From the NCBI GenBank assembly GCA_016709865.1, contig JADJLX010000005.1:682001-746000 (forward strand): 64,000 nt of DNA. The letters run 5' to 3'. The number at the start of each line of letters is the position of its first letter. Position 1 is the first letter of the stretch. The notes below the pieces were generated by a model that saw only the letters and a list, made by a program, of their open reading frames with translations, searched no databases and had not been told where the DNA came from. Position numbers and translations under genes: made by a program. Positions 17,797 to 25,544 of this stretch are shown here, piece after piece. The DNA comes from Bacteroidales bacterium. Lineage in GTDB: Bacteria; Bacteroidota; Bacteroidia; Bacteroidales; VadinHA17.

Positions 17797-19002
17797 TTAT
17801 AAATTATGCTTTGAATAAACCTTCATAATCCCTTCCTCCAATTCTATTTTTTCTTTCCAACCCAATAAATTTATTTTACCTACATCAAGCAACTTGCGAT
17901 AAGTGCCATCAGGTTTTGAATAATCCCAATCAATCATACCATTAAATCCAACAATATCTCTAATCAATTCAGCAAGCTCTTTAATAGTAAGATCTTTACC
18001 GGTGCCGATGTTAATGTGGGTGTTCTTTATGTCGGCATGAGGCTTCGGGCGTGGGGCGTCGGGCTCAGAGCTCATAAAAGATGATGCTGGGTGCTGGGTG
18101 CTGGGTGCTGGGTACTTATCAAATAGATCGGCATAATTTACATTTTCCATCAAAAACACACAAGCATCGGCCAAATCATCAACATATAAGAACTCTCGAA
18201 ATGGAGAGCCGGTGCCCCAGAGGGTAATGGAAACTGGGTGCTGGATGCTTGGTGCTGGGTGCTCGGTGCTAGATTCTGGGTACTCGGTTTCAGATGTGTA
18301 TTTAATTCCGTATTTTGAAAGAATATTCATTATATCTGATTCGGACGAAGTTTCATTAACACCTTCAATCGGATATTTATTAAGATCTTTTCTGAGCGCA
18401 TCCCAATCATTGTTTTCCAGACATTTACCTAAATGCATCTTTCTAATAAGTGCTGGGAGGACGTGCGATGTTTCAAGGTTATAATTATCGTTTGGTCCGT
18501 AAAGATTTGTTGGCATAACTGAAATAAAGTTTGTACCATATTGAATGTTATATGATTCACACATCTTAATGCCAGCAATTTTTGCAATAGCGTATGGTTC
18601 GTTAGTATATTCCAAATCACCAGTAAGGAGATACTCTTCTTTAATTGGCTGAGGACAATTCTTTGGATATATACATGAGCTCCCTAAGAACAGCAACTTT
18701 TTTACTCTATTTACATAGCTCTGATGGATAATATTATTCTGGATCATTAAATTCTCATACAGAAACTGAGCACGGTAGGTATTATTAGCAACTATTCCTC
18801 CAACCTTGGCTGCAGCAAGTATTACATATTCAGGTTTCTCTTTTGCAAAAAAATCTGCAACAGTTTTTTGGTCGGTCAGATCAAATTGAGGGAAAGGTGT
18901 AAAAACAAAATTGGAGAATCCTTTTGTAACTAAATTTCTATGTATAGCACTGCCTACCATACCATTATGGCCAGCTATGTATATTTTGGAGTCTGTTTTC
19001 AA
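17797..19002 (-). CDS. fcl: GDP-L-fucose synthase with two repeat-derived insertions
   Basis: 401 residues, longer than the 310-360 usual for this epimerase/reductase. The cofactor site IYIAGHNGMVGSAI is at residues 7-20. The active site is LGSSCIYP and EPYAIAKIAG; LYGPNDN and WGTGSPFREFLYVDD bind substrate. It converts the gmd product into GDP-L-fucose. Two stretches, residues about 239-257 (STEHPAPSIQHP) and about 297-323 (YPAPSTQHPASS), are encoded by 7-base DNA repeats inserted in loops that vary within the family; the frame is kept. The only fitting start is a TTG at 19002, directly after an in-frame stop. It lies 104 bases downstream of gmd. Confidence 0.9.
   Translation of the reverse strand: MKTDSKIYIAGHNGMVGSAIHRNLVTKGFSNFVFTPFPQFDLTDQKTVADFFAKEKPEYVILAAAKVGGIVANNTYRAQFLYENLMIQNNIIHQSYVNRVKKLLFLGSSCIYPKNCPQPIKEEYLLTGDLEYTNEPYAIAKIAGIKMCESYNIQYGTNFISVMPTNLYGPNDNYNLETSHVLPALIRKMHLGKCLENNDWDALRKDLNKYPIEGVNETSSESDIMNILSKYGIKYTSETEYPESSTEHPAPSIQHPVSITLWGTGSPFREFLYVDDLADACVFLMENVNYADLFDKYPAPSTQHPASSFMSSEPDAPRPKPHADIKNTHINIGTGKDLTIKELAELIRDIVGFNGMIDWDYSKPDGTYRKLLDVGKINLLGWKEKIELEEGIMKVYSKHNL
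18035..18114. repeat. Heptanucleotide repeats inside fcl (second insertion)
   Basis: On the plus strand, units such as GCATGAG, GCTTCGG, GCGTGGG, GCGTCGG and GCTCAGA are followed, after a short unique spacer, by four near-perfect GCTGGGT-type units. Read on the coding strand, three 7-base units give one 7-residue block (PAPSTQH), so the frame is open by arithmetic. Two different consensus types lie side by side. Confidence 0.88.
18232..18287. repeat. Heptanucleotide repeats inside fcl (first insertion)
   Basis: Eight consecutive 7-base units on the plus strand: ACTGGGT, GCTGGAT, GCTTGGT, GCTGGGT, GCTCGGT, GCTAGAT, TCTGGGT, ACTCGGT. The consensus equals the other insertion 120 bases away, and neighbouring units differ by one to three bases. 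Encodes the STEHPAPSIQHP-like loop. Confidence 0.88.
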
Positions 19003-19106
19003 CTATTGAGGAGAATTAGAGTAATGGAGTAATGAGGGTCAAGATTATAAGATAAAAGAAAAAAGTGTAAAGACAAAAGTAAAATCTTTAAATAAGGGTG
19101 AAGCCA

Positions 19107-20150
19107 CTAAATCATTCGTTTTTTTGCTTTTTTGAAATCTGACAAAACCATAATTTTCACCAGATCTTTAAAGGTAGTTTTTGGTTGCCAGCCAAGTATT
19201 GCTTTTGCCTTAGCAGGGTCTCCTATAAGGATATCTACCTCAGTTGGACGGAAATAACGGGGATCAATTCCAATAACTTCTTTACCTGATGATTTCAGCA
19301 TCCCTTTTTCTTCTATTCCTTTACCTGTCCACACAATCTCTTCTCCTAAAACTTTAAATGTTTCTTCAATAAACTCGCGGATTGTATGTGTTTCATTAGT
19401 AGCCAAAACAAAGTCATCAGGATTCTCTGCTTGCAATATCCTCCACATTCCCTCAACGTACTCAGGAGCATAGCCCCAGTCACGCTTTGAGTCAATATTT
19501 CCAAGAATAAGCTTATCCTGTTGACCAAGAATAATCTTTGATGCAGCTACTGTAATTTTTCGTGTTACAAAAGTCTTTCCTCTTCTTTCACTTTCGTGAT
19601 TAAAAAGTATCCCATTACTTGCAAATACATTATACGCTTCCCTGTAATTAACCACTACCCAGTAAGCATATAGCTTTGCTGCAGCATATGGACTTCTTGG
19701 ATAAAACGGCGTTTTTTCTGTCTGTGGTATCTCTCGCACTTTGCCATATAATTCAGATGTAGAAGCCTGGTAAAATCTGGTCTTCAATCCAACCTCCTTT
19801 ATAGCATCAAGAAAACGAAGTGTTCCAACACCATCCACTTCTGCTGTGTACTCAGGTACTTCAAATGACACCTGAACATGCGACTGTGCTCCAAGATTAT
19901 AAATCTCTGTAGGCTTTATCTTCTCAACCAGCCTGTTCAGGTTACTCGAATCAGTAAGATTCCATAATGAAGAAAAAAAACTTTTATTCAGGTATTCAGG
20001 ATTATTATAAATATGATCTATCCTGAAAGTATTAAAGGAGCTTGATCGCCTGATAATTCCATTTACTTCATAACCCTTATCCAATAATAATTCAGTAAGG
20101 TAGGACCCGTCTTGTCCTGTAATTCCTGAGATCAAAGCTATTTTTTTCAT
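19107..20150 (-). CDS. gmd: GDP-mannose 4,6-dehydratase
   Basis: 347 residues, the family length. [18 protein letters not shown] (residues 4-21) binds NADP; the catalytic Thr, Tyr and Lys sit in [12 protein letters not shown] and [30 protein letters not shown] and [11 protein letters not shown] complete the GMD signature. It makes GDP-4-keto-6-deoxymannose for the fucose synthase encoded next. The 104-base gap to fcl contains an A-rich 7-base repeat stretch. Upstream lies the 21-base tandem array, so gmd may have its own promoter there or be read through from upstream. Confidence 0.94.
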   Translation of the reverse strand: MKKIALISGITGQDGSYLTELLLDKGYEVNGIIRRSSSFNTFRIDHIYNNPEYLNKSFFSSLWNLTDSSNLNRLVEKIKPTEIYNLGAQSHVQVSFEVPEYTAEVDGVGTLRFLDAIKEVGLKTRFYQASTSELYGKVREIPQTEKTPFYPRSPYAAAKLYAYWVVVNYREAYNVFASNGILFNHESERRGKTFVTRKITVAASKIILGQQDKLILGNIDSKRDWGYAPEYVEGMWRILQAENPDDFVLATNETHTIREFIEETFKVLGEEIVWTGKGIEEKGMLKSSGKEVIGIDPRYFRPTEVDILIGDPAKAKAILGWQPKTTFKDLVKIMVLSDFKKAKKRMI

Positions 20151-20237
20151 TCGATTTTTAAAGTTATGTTTGTGTGGTGTCAGGCCTTATTGCGTAATGG
20201 CGTAATAGCGTTATTAAGTTATGACGTTGAGAGAGTC
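20151..20237. other. Gap upstream of gmd, with short GCGTAAT-like repeats
   Basis: Start of a 399-base gap without a credible gene. It holds a few short related units (GCGTAAT, GGCGTAA, TAGCGTT) near 20191-20212 and leads into the 21-base array. No terminator was seen. Confidence 0.5.
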
Positions 20238-20510
20238 AAAGTCATCATCGCCGTTTGCATTGTCTTCATCGTGGTCTCCACAGTCATCATCGGGTTGAGC
20301 ATTGACTTCATCGGGACTTCCAGTATTTTAATCGTGGCTCCCATAGTCCTAATCGGAGTTCGCAACGTATTCATTGGAGTTTTCACTGTCATAATCAGGT
20401 TTGGCATTGACTTTATCGGGACTTTCTCTTTTTACATCAGGATTCGCATAGTCATCATCGGTGTCGCGACTTATATCATTGGAGATTCGTTGGTCAACAA
20501 TCTTATTCTA
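20238..20510. repeat. 21-base tandem array, twelve clear units plus one decayed
   Basis: Units align without gaps every 21 bases, for example ATAGTCATCATCGGTGTCGC at 20448 and ATTGACTTCATCGGGACTTC at 20301. Strongest columns are GTC near the start and ATCGG in the middle. Units are diverged (roughly 50-75 percent alike). Because 21 is a multiple of 3, both strands stay open in one frame and give 7-residue periodic translations (MKTMQTA-like on minus, VIIGL-like on plus). No ribosome site or normal protein composition, so it is treated as non-coding. The array fills the gap between gmd and the fusion gene. Confidence 0.9.
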
Positions 20511-20549
20511 ATATCCTTTATTTCTAAAATGAAGTATCGATCATTTGAA

Positions 20550-21713
20550 TTAAATCCAATAATCTTTTATCCTGATCTTAACTTTTATGGCGTTCGGAAT
20601 CTCTTCGTCGCTAATAAGAATCAAATATCCTCCTCCTCCTGCTCCTGAAAGTTTCCATGCCAATGCTTTATCCCTGTGCATATCAATCACTTTGGCAATC
20701 TTATTATTCATCATTTTTGGGAACATTGTAATCTGCGAATTAAAGGATTGAACAAATCCTTTTGAGAACAGATTTATATCCTTTTTGATTAATCCTTCCC
20801 AAGCCATTTCAGCCGCCGAAGTAAGATTTTTAACATTTTCAGCTGAAATACTGGTATTTTCAAGTACAACAAAATCAGCAGGTCGGGGCCAGAGTGTAAC
20901 CATATAAAGTCGTTCCTCAAGCCATTTTATTATTGAAAGATCAGTTATTGTCTCGAATCTCGATGGCCAGTACTGTTCCTTATCGTAAAAAAACCTGTTT
21001 ATTCCAGGCATTGTGATCCCAATAGAATCCTGTGATCCACTTACATCTTTTGTACCGGGATCATTATCATATCTGAAAAGAATTTTTGCGAGTTTTTCCG
21101 GATTCTCCATTGGAAGATGATCATTCCAAAGCTCAATAGCTTTTTTCCTTGTTGATGTTGCCATTCCGGAACGTTCATTAAATTCGATTGTTGGTTCTAT
21201 TGATGCTGTTATTGCCCAACCCGGGTTATGCTTTGAAACATATGGCTGATCAATCCAGGTTCCTGCCAGGTCAATTCTATACGGAATTGGAGTCTCTTTT
21301 CTTAATGTTGTAGTAGACCGTACTGGCAGATTAGCGTGAGGTATTCGCTTCAGAACTTTATACTCTATTCTCAAATCTTTGCAAATTTCTTCCTTCTCCG
21401 GAGTATGCCCATCTTCGTTCACTATGAAAATGTCGGGCTTGAGAACCTTCATATCATCAAGGAAATCAAGAATTCCACCTCCTTTGTTAATTGTTACGCT
21501 CTTCACGCACGACAACGCCTGAAGCATGTAAAGTCTTTCATCTTCTGAATTTACGGTACTTCTTCCCTTAAGATCATATATCGTCCTGTCTGAACCCAAG
21601 CCAACATGCAAATCACCATATTGAGATGCTTCTTTTAAGAAGGCAATATGACCTGAATGGAGTATGTCAAAGCAACCGCTTACGAAAACCTTCCTTGGAG
21701 TATTCTGAGACAT
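20550..21713 (-). CDS. Bifunctional nucleotidyltransferase-GHMP sugar kinase
   Basis: 387 residues in two domains. The N-terminus (1-130) is a cytidylyltransferase-like Rossmann domain with GCFDILHSGHIAFLKEA carrying the HxGH motif, and VNEDGHTPEKEE. From about 140 a GHMP-kinase-type domain follows: TPIPYRIDLAGTWIDQP resembles the N-terminal substrate loop of heptose/fucose kinases, and WKLSGAGGGGYLILI is the C-terminal GHMP motif 3. A typical motif 2 (PxxxGLGSS) is reduced to SGSQDSIGITMPG. Probably phosphorylates a sugar and activates it with a nucleotide, like HddA plus RfaE-type modules or fucose salvage enzymes. Sugar not identified. Located between the dehydratase gene capD and gmd. Confidence 0.78.
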   Translation of the reverse strand: MSQNTPRKVFVSGCFDILHSGHIAFLKEASQYGDLHVGLGSDRTIYDLKGRSTVNSEDERLYMLQALSCVKSVTINKGGGILDFLDDMKVLKPDIFIVNEDGHTPEKEEICKDLRIEYKVLKRIPHANLPVRSTTTLRKETPIPYRIDLAGTWIDQPYVSKHNPGWAITASIEPTIEFNERSGMATSTRKKAIELWNDHLPMENPEKLAKILFRYDNDPGTKDVSGSQDSIGITMPGINRFFYDKEQYWPSRFETITDLSIIKWLEERLYMVTLWPRPADFVVLENTSISAENVKNLTSAAEMAWEGLIKKDINLFSKGFVQSFNSQITMFPKMMNNKIAKVIDMHRDKALAWKLSGAGGGGYLILISDEEIPNAIKVKIRIKDYWI

Positions 21714-21789
21714 TGCAGGAATTAATAAATAATAGGAATATAAGACAAAAGACTAAAGTAAAAAGACAAAAGTTATTAAAGGTTTGTGT

Positions 21790-23688
21790 TTAGGCAGTAG
21801 TTGCATATTTACTCGTATACCCCGGCACAATCTCCTTCATAGCCTCAACAACCTCCGGACCGGTTTTTTCGTAGATATTAACCAGTGCATCATTTATCTT
21901 TGGCAGGATACATTCATAGTCTGCATCAGCAATTTTGGCGATGCTTATCTTCGGATTATGTGTTGGCATTTGTTCTTCACTTGTGGCAAAGAGTTCTTCG
22001 TATAGTTTTTCACCCGGACGCAATCCTGTAAATTTTATCTCGATATCCTCATATGGTTCGAGACCTGAAAGTTGTATCAGTCGTGTGGCGATATCAAGAA
22101 TCTTGATCGGTTGCCCCATATCAAAAATAAAAATCTCGCCTCCATTACCCATAAAACCTGCTTCAAGAACCAGCTGACAGGCTTCAGGTATTGTCATAAA
22201 GAAACGAGTAATCTCTGGATCAGTAATTGTTATGGGACCACCGTCTGCAATCTGTTTCTTAAATAGTGGTATAACAGACCCGTTAGACCCTAACACATTG
22301 CCGAACCTGGTTGTAATGAATTTAGTTTTAATTCCTGTCCTTCTTGCCTGTGCATGAACGAGAAGTTCGCATACCTTTTTTGAAGCCCCCATTACATTGG
22401 TTGGATTGACAGCCTTATCTGATGAAATCATTACAAATTTCTCTGCTTTATACTTGATTGCGAGATCAGAGATATTCTTTGTTCCTCCAACATTAACCCT
22501 GAAAGCCTCATGCGGATTCCTCTCCATCACCGGAACATGCTTGTAAGCAGCTGCATGGAATACAATTTCAGGATGATATTTTCTGAAAATAAAATCCATT
22601 TTCAGCTCATTTGTAACATCACCCACAATCAGTTTAAACCGGCAATCAGGGAACTTTTCAGTGAGTTCATTATTAAGATAAAAACAAGGAGTCTCTGCCT
22701 GGTCAACCAACACCAAAAGCTTGTAATCGTATCTAGTAAGCTGCCTTACAATCTCAGATCCTATTGAACCTGCAGCTCCAGTAACCAAAATTGTTTTTCC
22801 TTTCAATCCAGCCCCAATTCTTTTCAGGTCAAGTGTAATCGGATCTCTTCCCAAAAGGTCTTCCAACTGTACTTTCCTCAATTGCTTAACCTGTAAGTTC
22901 CCATTCAGCCATTGATCAAAGGACGGAGTATCAAGAATTTCAAGACCCAGTTCAATCATTGATTCCAGCACCTCTTTTTTCTTTTGAGGTGAGATATCCT
23001 TTATTGCAAAGATAAAAACAGAAATGCCCTCAGCTTCAATAAATTCCCTTGAAAGAACTTTTTGTGAATAAACGGGAAAACCATCTACTTTTTTGCCCTG
23101 CAACTTAGGATTATCATCAATAAATCCTTTTAGCTGATATCCACTCCTTGGGTCACTGTGTATTACCTTTTTAACCATTATACCTGTCTCTCCTGATCCA
23201 TAGATCAACACATTTTTTCTGCTGCTTGAAGGAACAGATACGAACACGTAGAACATCTTTATGAAAACACGAAAAAATATAAGAGACACAGTAACTGTGC
23301 CATAATGAATCATTAAGATTGATAATGGGACATTGTATAAAGATTCCAAACTCACCCTCCTGGTAATTAGGGTCAGTATCAACAAAATTACAAGAGCAAC
23401 TGTATTAGTTACTGCTATAATAAATGTATCCTTAATTGTAGTCTGTCTTAGTAATCCGGAATATGATTTAAACAATAGCATCAGTCCCAGATAAACCGCA
23501 GATACCAATACTCCCTGCTTAATTGCGACAGGGTAACTGAAGGTATTTAGCTCAAAATTGAATCTTAAAATATAAGCAAGAAGGAATGTAAGTAAAACTG
23601 CACTTATATCAATTAAGAGAACAAACCACCTGGGCAGTGAATGCTTCCGGAATATTTCAATTGTTTGATGCTTAAGTCTGTCAATCAT
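21790..23688 (-). CDS. Membrane-bound UDP-HexNAc 4,6-dehydratase (CapD/WbpM/PglF family)
   Basis: 632 residues, full-size member. Four transmembrane helices occupy about residues 20-130. A CoA-binding/Rossmann-like domain follows (150-270, LIYGSGETGIMVKK), then the catalytic SDR domain with ILVTGAAGSIGSEIVRQL at about 300. ISSDKAVNPTNVMGASK holds the altered Ser-Met-Lys centre of this family. It probably makes the 4-keto-6-deoxy UDP-sugar (QuiNAc, FucNAc or bacillosamine precursor) for the repeat unit. Gap to the fusion gene is 76 bases with an A-rich 7-base repeat stretch at about 21733-21775. Confidence 0.9.
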   Translation of the reverse strand: MIDRLKHQTIEIFRKHSLPRWFVLLIDISAVLLTFLLAYILRFNFELNTFSYPVAIKQGVLVSAVYLGLMLLFKSYSGLLRQTTIKDTFIIAVTNTVALVILLILTLITRRVSLESLYNVPLSILMIHYGTVTVSLIFFRVFIKMFYVFVSVPSSSRKNVLIYGSGETGIMVKKVIHSDPRSGYQLKGFIDDNPKLQGKKVDGFPVYSQKVLSREFIEAEGISVFIFAIKDISPQKKKEVLESMIELGLEILDTPSFDQWLNGNLQVKQLRKVQLEDLLGRDPITLDLKRIGAGLKGKTILVTGAAGSIGSEIVRQLTRYDYKLLVLVDQAETPCFYLNNELTEKFPDCRFKLIVGDVTNELKMDFIFRKYHPEIVFHAAAYKHVPVMERNPHEAFRVNVGGTKNISDLAIKYKAEKFVMISSDKAVNPTNVMGASKKVCELLVHAQARRTGIKTKFITTRFGNVLGSNGSVIPLFKKQIADGGPITITDPEITRFFMTIPEACQLVLEAGFMGNGGEIFIFDMGQPIKILDIATRLIQLSGLEPYEDIEIKFTGLRPGEKLYEELFATSEEQMPTHNPKISIAKIADADYECILPKINDALVNIYEKTGPEVVEAMKEIVPGYTSKYATTA

Positions 23689-23780
23689 TGTTCAGAAATA
23701 TCTACTAATATAGTTAAAATTTGTTAAGATGCTATATAGTTATAACGGAGATTTGAGGTGAAAGGTTGCTTTCGGGAAGA

Positions 23781-23882
23781 AGCAAAGCGCATAGAGCATG
23801 GCGCAAAGCGGAAAAGCTTGGCGCAAATAGCATGGCGCAAAGCGGGAAAAAGCATGGGGCATAGAGTACAAGGCATAGCGAA
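23781..23882. repeat. Heptanucleotide repeat array downstream of the four-helix-bundle gene
   Basis: About fourteen 7-base units with consensus near (A/C)GCAWRG: AGCAAAG, CGCATAG, AGCATGG, CGCAAAG, AGCTTGG, CGCAAAT, AGCATGG, and so on, with two small length slips. The array ends directly before the stop of the four-helix-bundle gene. Confidence 0.9.
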
Positions 23883-23897
23883 AAACACTATTTGATT

Positions 23898-24257
23898 TTA
23901 CATTAAGGATTTTCTGAAAAGTGTTATTTTTCTTGACAGATGATCCAATTTGTCTTTAAGTGGGTCAAGTGTATCCAGTGATAACATTTCAGATTCATTC
24001 AAGATAATAAGAATATTAACACATTCAAAAATTGATCTTCGTGATATGTTTAAAAATTGCGCAAACTCTTTGTCAGAAAATGAGCCGGAACCTTCAGCTA
24101 TATTGTTTGTGATACTCATTGTAGCTGATCTTAGTTGTTCCGCGAATCTGTAATATTTCTGTTCTTCAAGATCATTTGCTACTTTGAGAAGTTGCTTAGA
24201 AACCTGAATTCCATCTTTCCATATCTCAAAATCTTCAAATCTGAATACCGATTTCAT
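23898..24257 (-). CDS. Four-helix-bundle protein of the 23S rRNA intervening-sequence (S23/IVP) family
   Basis: 119 residues from the ATG at 24257, where the family start MKSVFRFEDFEIWKDG begins; an earlier start would read repeat DNA. Conserved blocks: FEDFEIWK, LRSATMSITNNIAEGSGS (residues about 45-62), FLNISRRSIFE. The family forms pentameric four-helix bundles and is related to Avd of diversity-generating retroelements. No template repeat or reverse transcriptase is seen here. The gene stands alone, interrupting the polysaccharide operon, and is flanked on both sides by the same 7-base repeats. Function unknown; it may be part of a small mobile or repeat-associated unit. Confidence 0.88.
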   Translation of the reverse strand: MKSVFRFEDFEIWKDGIQVSKQLLKVANDLEEQKYYRFAEQLRSATMSITNNIAEGSGSFSDKEFAQFLNISRRSIFECVNILIILNESEMLSLDTLDPLKDKLDHLSRKITLFRKSLM

Positions 24258-24267
24258 GTTTTCTGAA

Positions 24268-24295
24268 GCATGGCGCATAGTGCATAGCGCATAGC
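24268..24295. repeat. Heptanucleotide repeats upstream of the four-helix-bundle gene
   Basis: AGCATGG, CGCATAG, TGCATAG, CGCATAG: four units of the same consensus as the array at 23781-23882. They start 11 bases before the bundle-protein start. A reverse-complement fragment (GCGCTATGCG) follows at about 24337. Confidence 0.85.
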
Positions 24296-24466
24296 ATTTT
24301 ACTTCATATTGAACATTCTTCTCAACTTTACCCTTGCGCTATGCGTTTTGGTGTCCTCCTGGCAAACTTCCGTCTGGTCAGTCACATTACAAATCTTTGT
24401 AAGTGACTAACAATGTACTTGTTACTTAAATAATTACACAAATTAATAGGCCATTTGTGTTTTACT

Positions 24467-24510
24467 CTTTGCGCTATGCGCTATGCTCTTTGCGCCATGC
24501 TCCAAGCGCC
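24467..24510. repeat. Inverted copy of the heptanucleotide repeats
   Basis: CTTTGCG, CTATGCG, CTATGCT, CTTTGCG, CCATGCT, CCAAGCG: the reverse complement of the units at 23781-23882 and 24268-24295. It ends exactly at the stop codon of the epimerase gene, and could fold back on the other copies in an RNA. Confidence 0.88.
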
Positions 24511-25493
24511 TACAAATTACTCCAGTACCATTTTAATGCCTCGGTAAGTCCTTCATCAACATTCAGAACAGGTGAATACCCAAGCAAGCGCCTTGCCTTC
24601 TCTATTGAGGCAAGTGAATGCGGTATATCTCCCGATCTTGCAGGACCATACTTTGGTTCAATGGTTAAAATATTTTTGTCATACTCACCTGCTTTCTCCC
24701 GGATTGAATAGAAAAGCTGGTTAAGTGTTGTTCTTTCGCCGTGCGCTACATTATAAACCTGATTCAGTGCATCCTTTCTCTCAACTAATGCTGCCAGATG
24801 GTTTACCTGAATCACGTTATCAATATAAGTAAAATCCCTGGATATTGTACCATCGCCGTTAATCAACGGGACATCTTTCTTCATCAATGTCTTGACAAAT
24901 TTTGGTATAACAGCAGCATAGGCTCCATCAGGATCCTGACGTCTGCCAAATACATTGAAATACCTTAATCCTATTACTTCAATACCATAAGTTTTATAAA
25001 AGATATCAGCATAAAGTTCATCAACGTATTTGGTAATAGCATAGGGTGACAATGGTGAACCTATTTTATCTTCAACTTTCGGCAGATCAGGATGATCACC
25101 ATAAGTAGATGAACTGGCTGCATAAATAAACCTCTTCACTCCTGCTTCCTTTGAAGCAAAAAGCATTTTCACAAAACCACCAATATTTACATCTGTTGTT
25201 GATACAGGGTCTTTTATTGACCTTGGAACTGAACCCAAAGCAGCTTCGTGGAAAACAATATCAATATTCTCAACTGCCTTCAGACAGTCTTCATAATTGC
25301 GAATATCGCCTTCAATGAGCTTAAATTTTTGATTATCAATGAATGAGGAAAGATTTTCTCGTTTTCCGGTTGAGAAATTATCAAGACAAACAACAGAATT
25401 TCCGGAATATAATAATGACTCTACAAGATTTGAGCCGATAAATCCCGCTCCACCTGTGACCAACACTCTTTTATCCCTCAATAATCGCTCCAT
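24510..25493 (-). CDS. UDP-N-acetylglucosamine/glucose 4-epimerase-like SDR
   Basis: About 327 residues from the ATG at 25493; the longer form would add MFFFL. The extended-SDR cofactor loop VLVTGGAGFIGSNLVESL is at residues 10-27. The active site is YAASSSTYGDHP and SPYAITKYVDEL. FNVFGRRQDPDGAYAAVIPKF is the WbpP/TviC substrate loop and separates it from GalE proper. It would supply UDP-GalNAc or its uronate form to the polysaccharide. It lies 51 bases downstream of the 2-epimerase gene. Confidence 0.87.
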   Translation of the reverse strand: MERLLRDKRVLVTGGAGFIGSNLVESLLYSGNSVVCLDNFSTGKRENLSSFIDNQKFKLIEGDIRNYEDCLKAVENIDIVFHEAALGSVPRSIKDPVSTTDVNIGGFVKMLFASKEAGVKRFIYAASSSTYGDHPDLPKVEDKIGSPLSPYAITKYVDELYADIFYKTYGIEVIGLRYFNVFGRRQDPDGAYAAVIPKFVKTLMKKDVPLINGDGTISRDFTYIDNVIQVNHLAALVERKDALNQVYNVAHGERTTLNQLFYSIREKAGEYDKNILTIEPKYGPARSGDIPHSLASIEKARRLLGYSPVLNVDEGLTEALKWYWSNL

Positions 25494-25544
25494 CAGAAAA
25501 AAAAACAATATTACTCATTTTAACAGAAATTAACACAAAAAATC

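Noticed and set aside
18035..18287. CRISPR array
   Set aside because: Units are 7 bases and directly adjacent, with no spacers and no cas genes; they lie inside fcl.
20166..20648. Open frames of 160 residues (plus) and 62 residues (minus) over the 21-base array
   Set aside because: They are open only because the period is a multiple of three. The products are 7-residue periodic, lack a ribosome site, and the longer one runs into the 3' end of the fusion gene.
23898..24257. Diversity-generating retroelement with Avd
   Set aside because: The bundle protein is IVP-like, but no reverse transcriptase, template repeat or variable target gene lies nearby.
23781..24510. Insertion sequence or transposon
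   Set aside because: No transposase and no terminal inverted repeats with target duplication were found; only short-unit repeats and the bundle gene.
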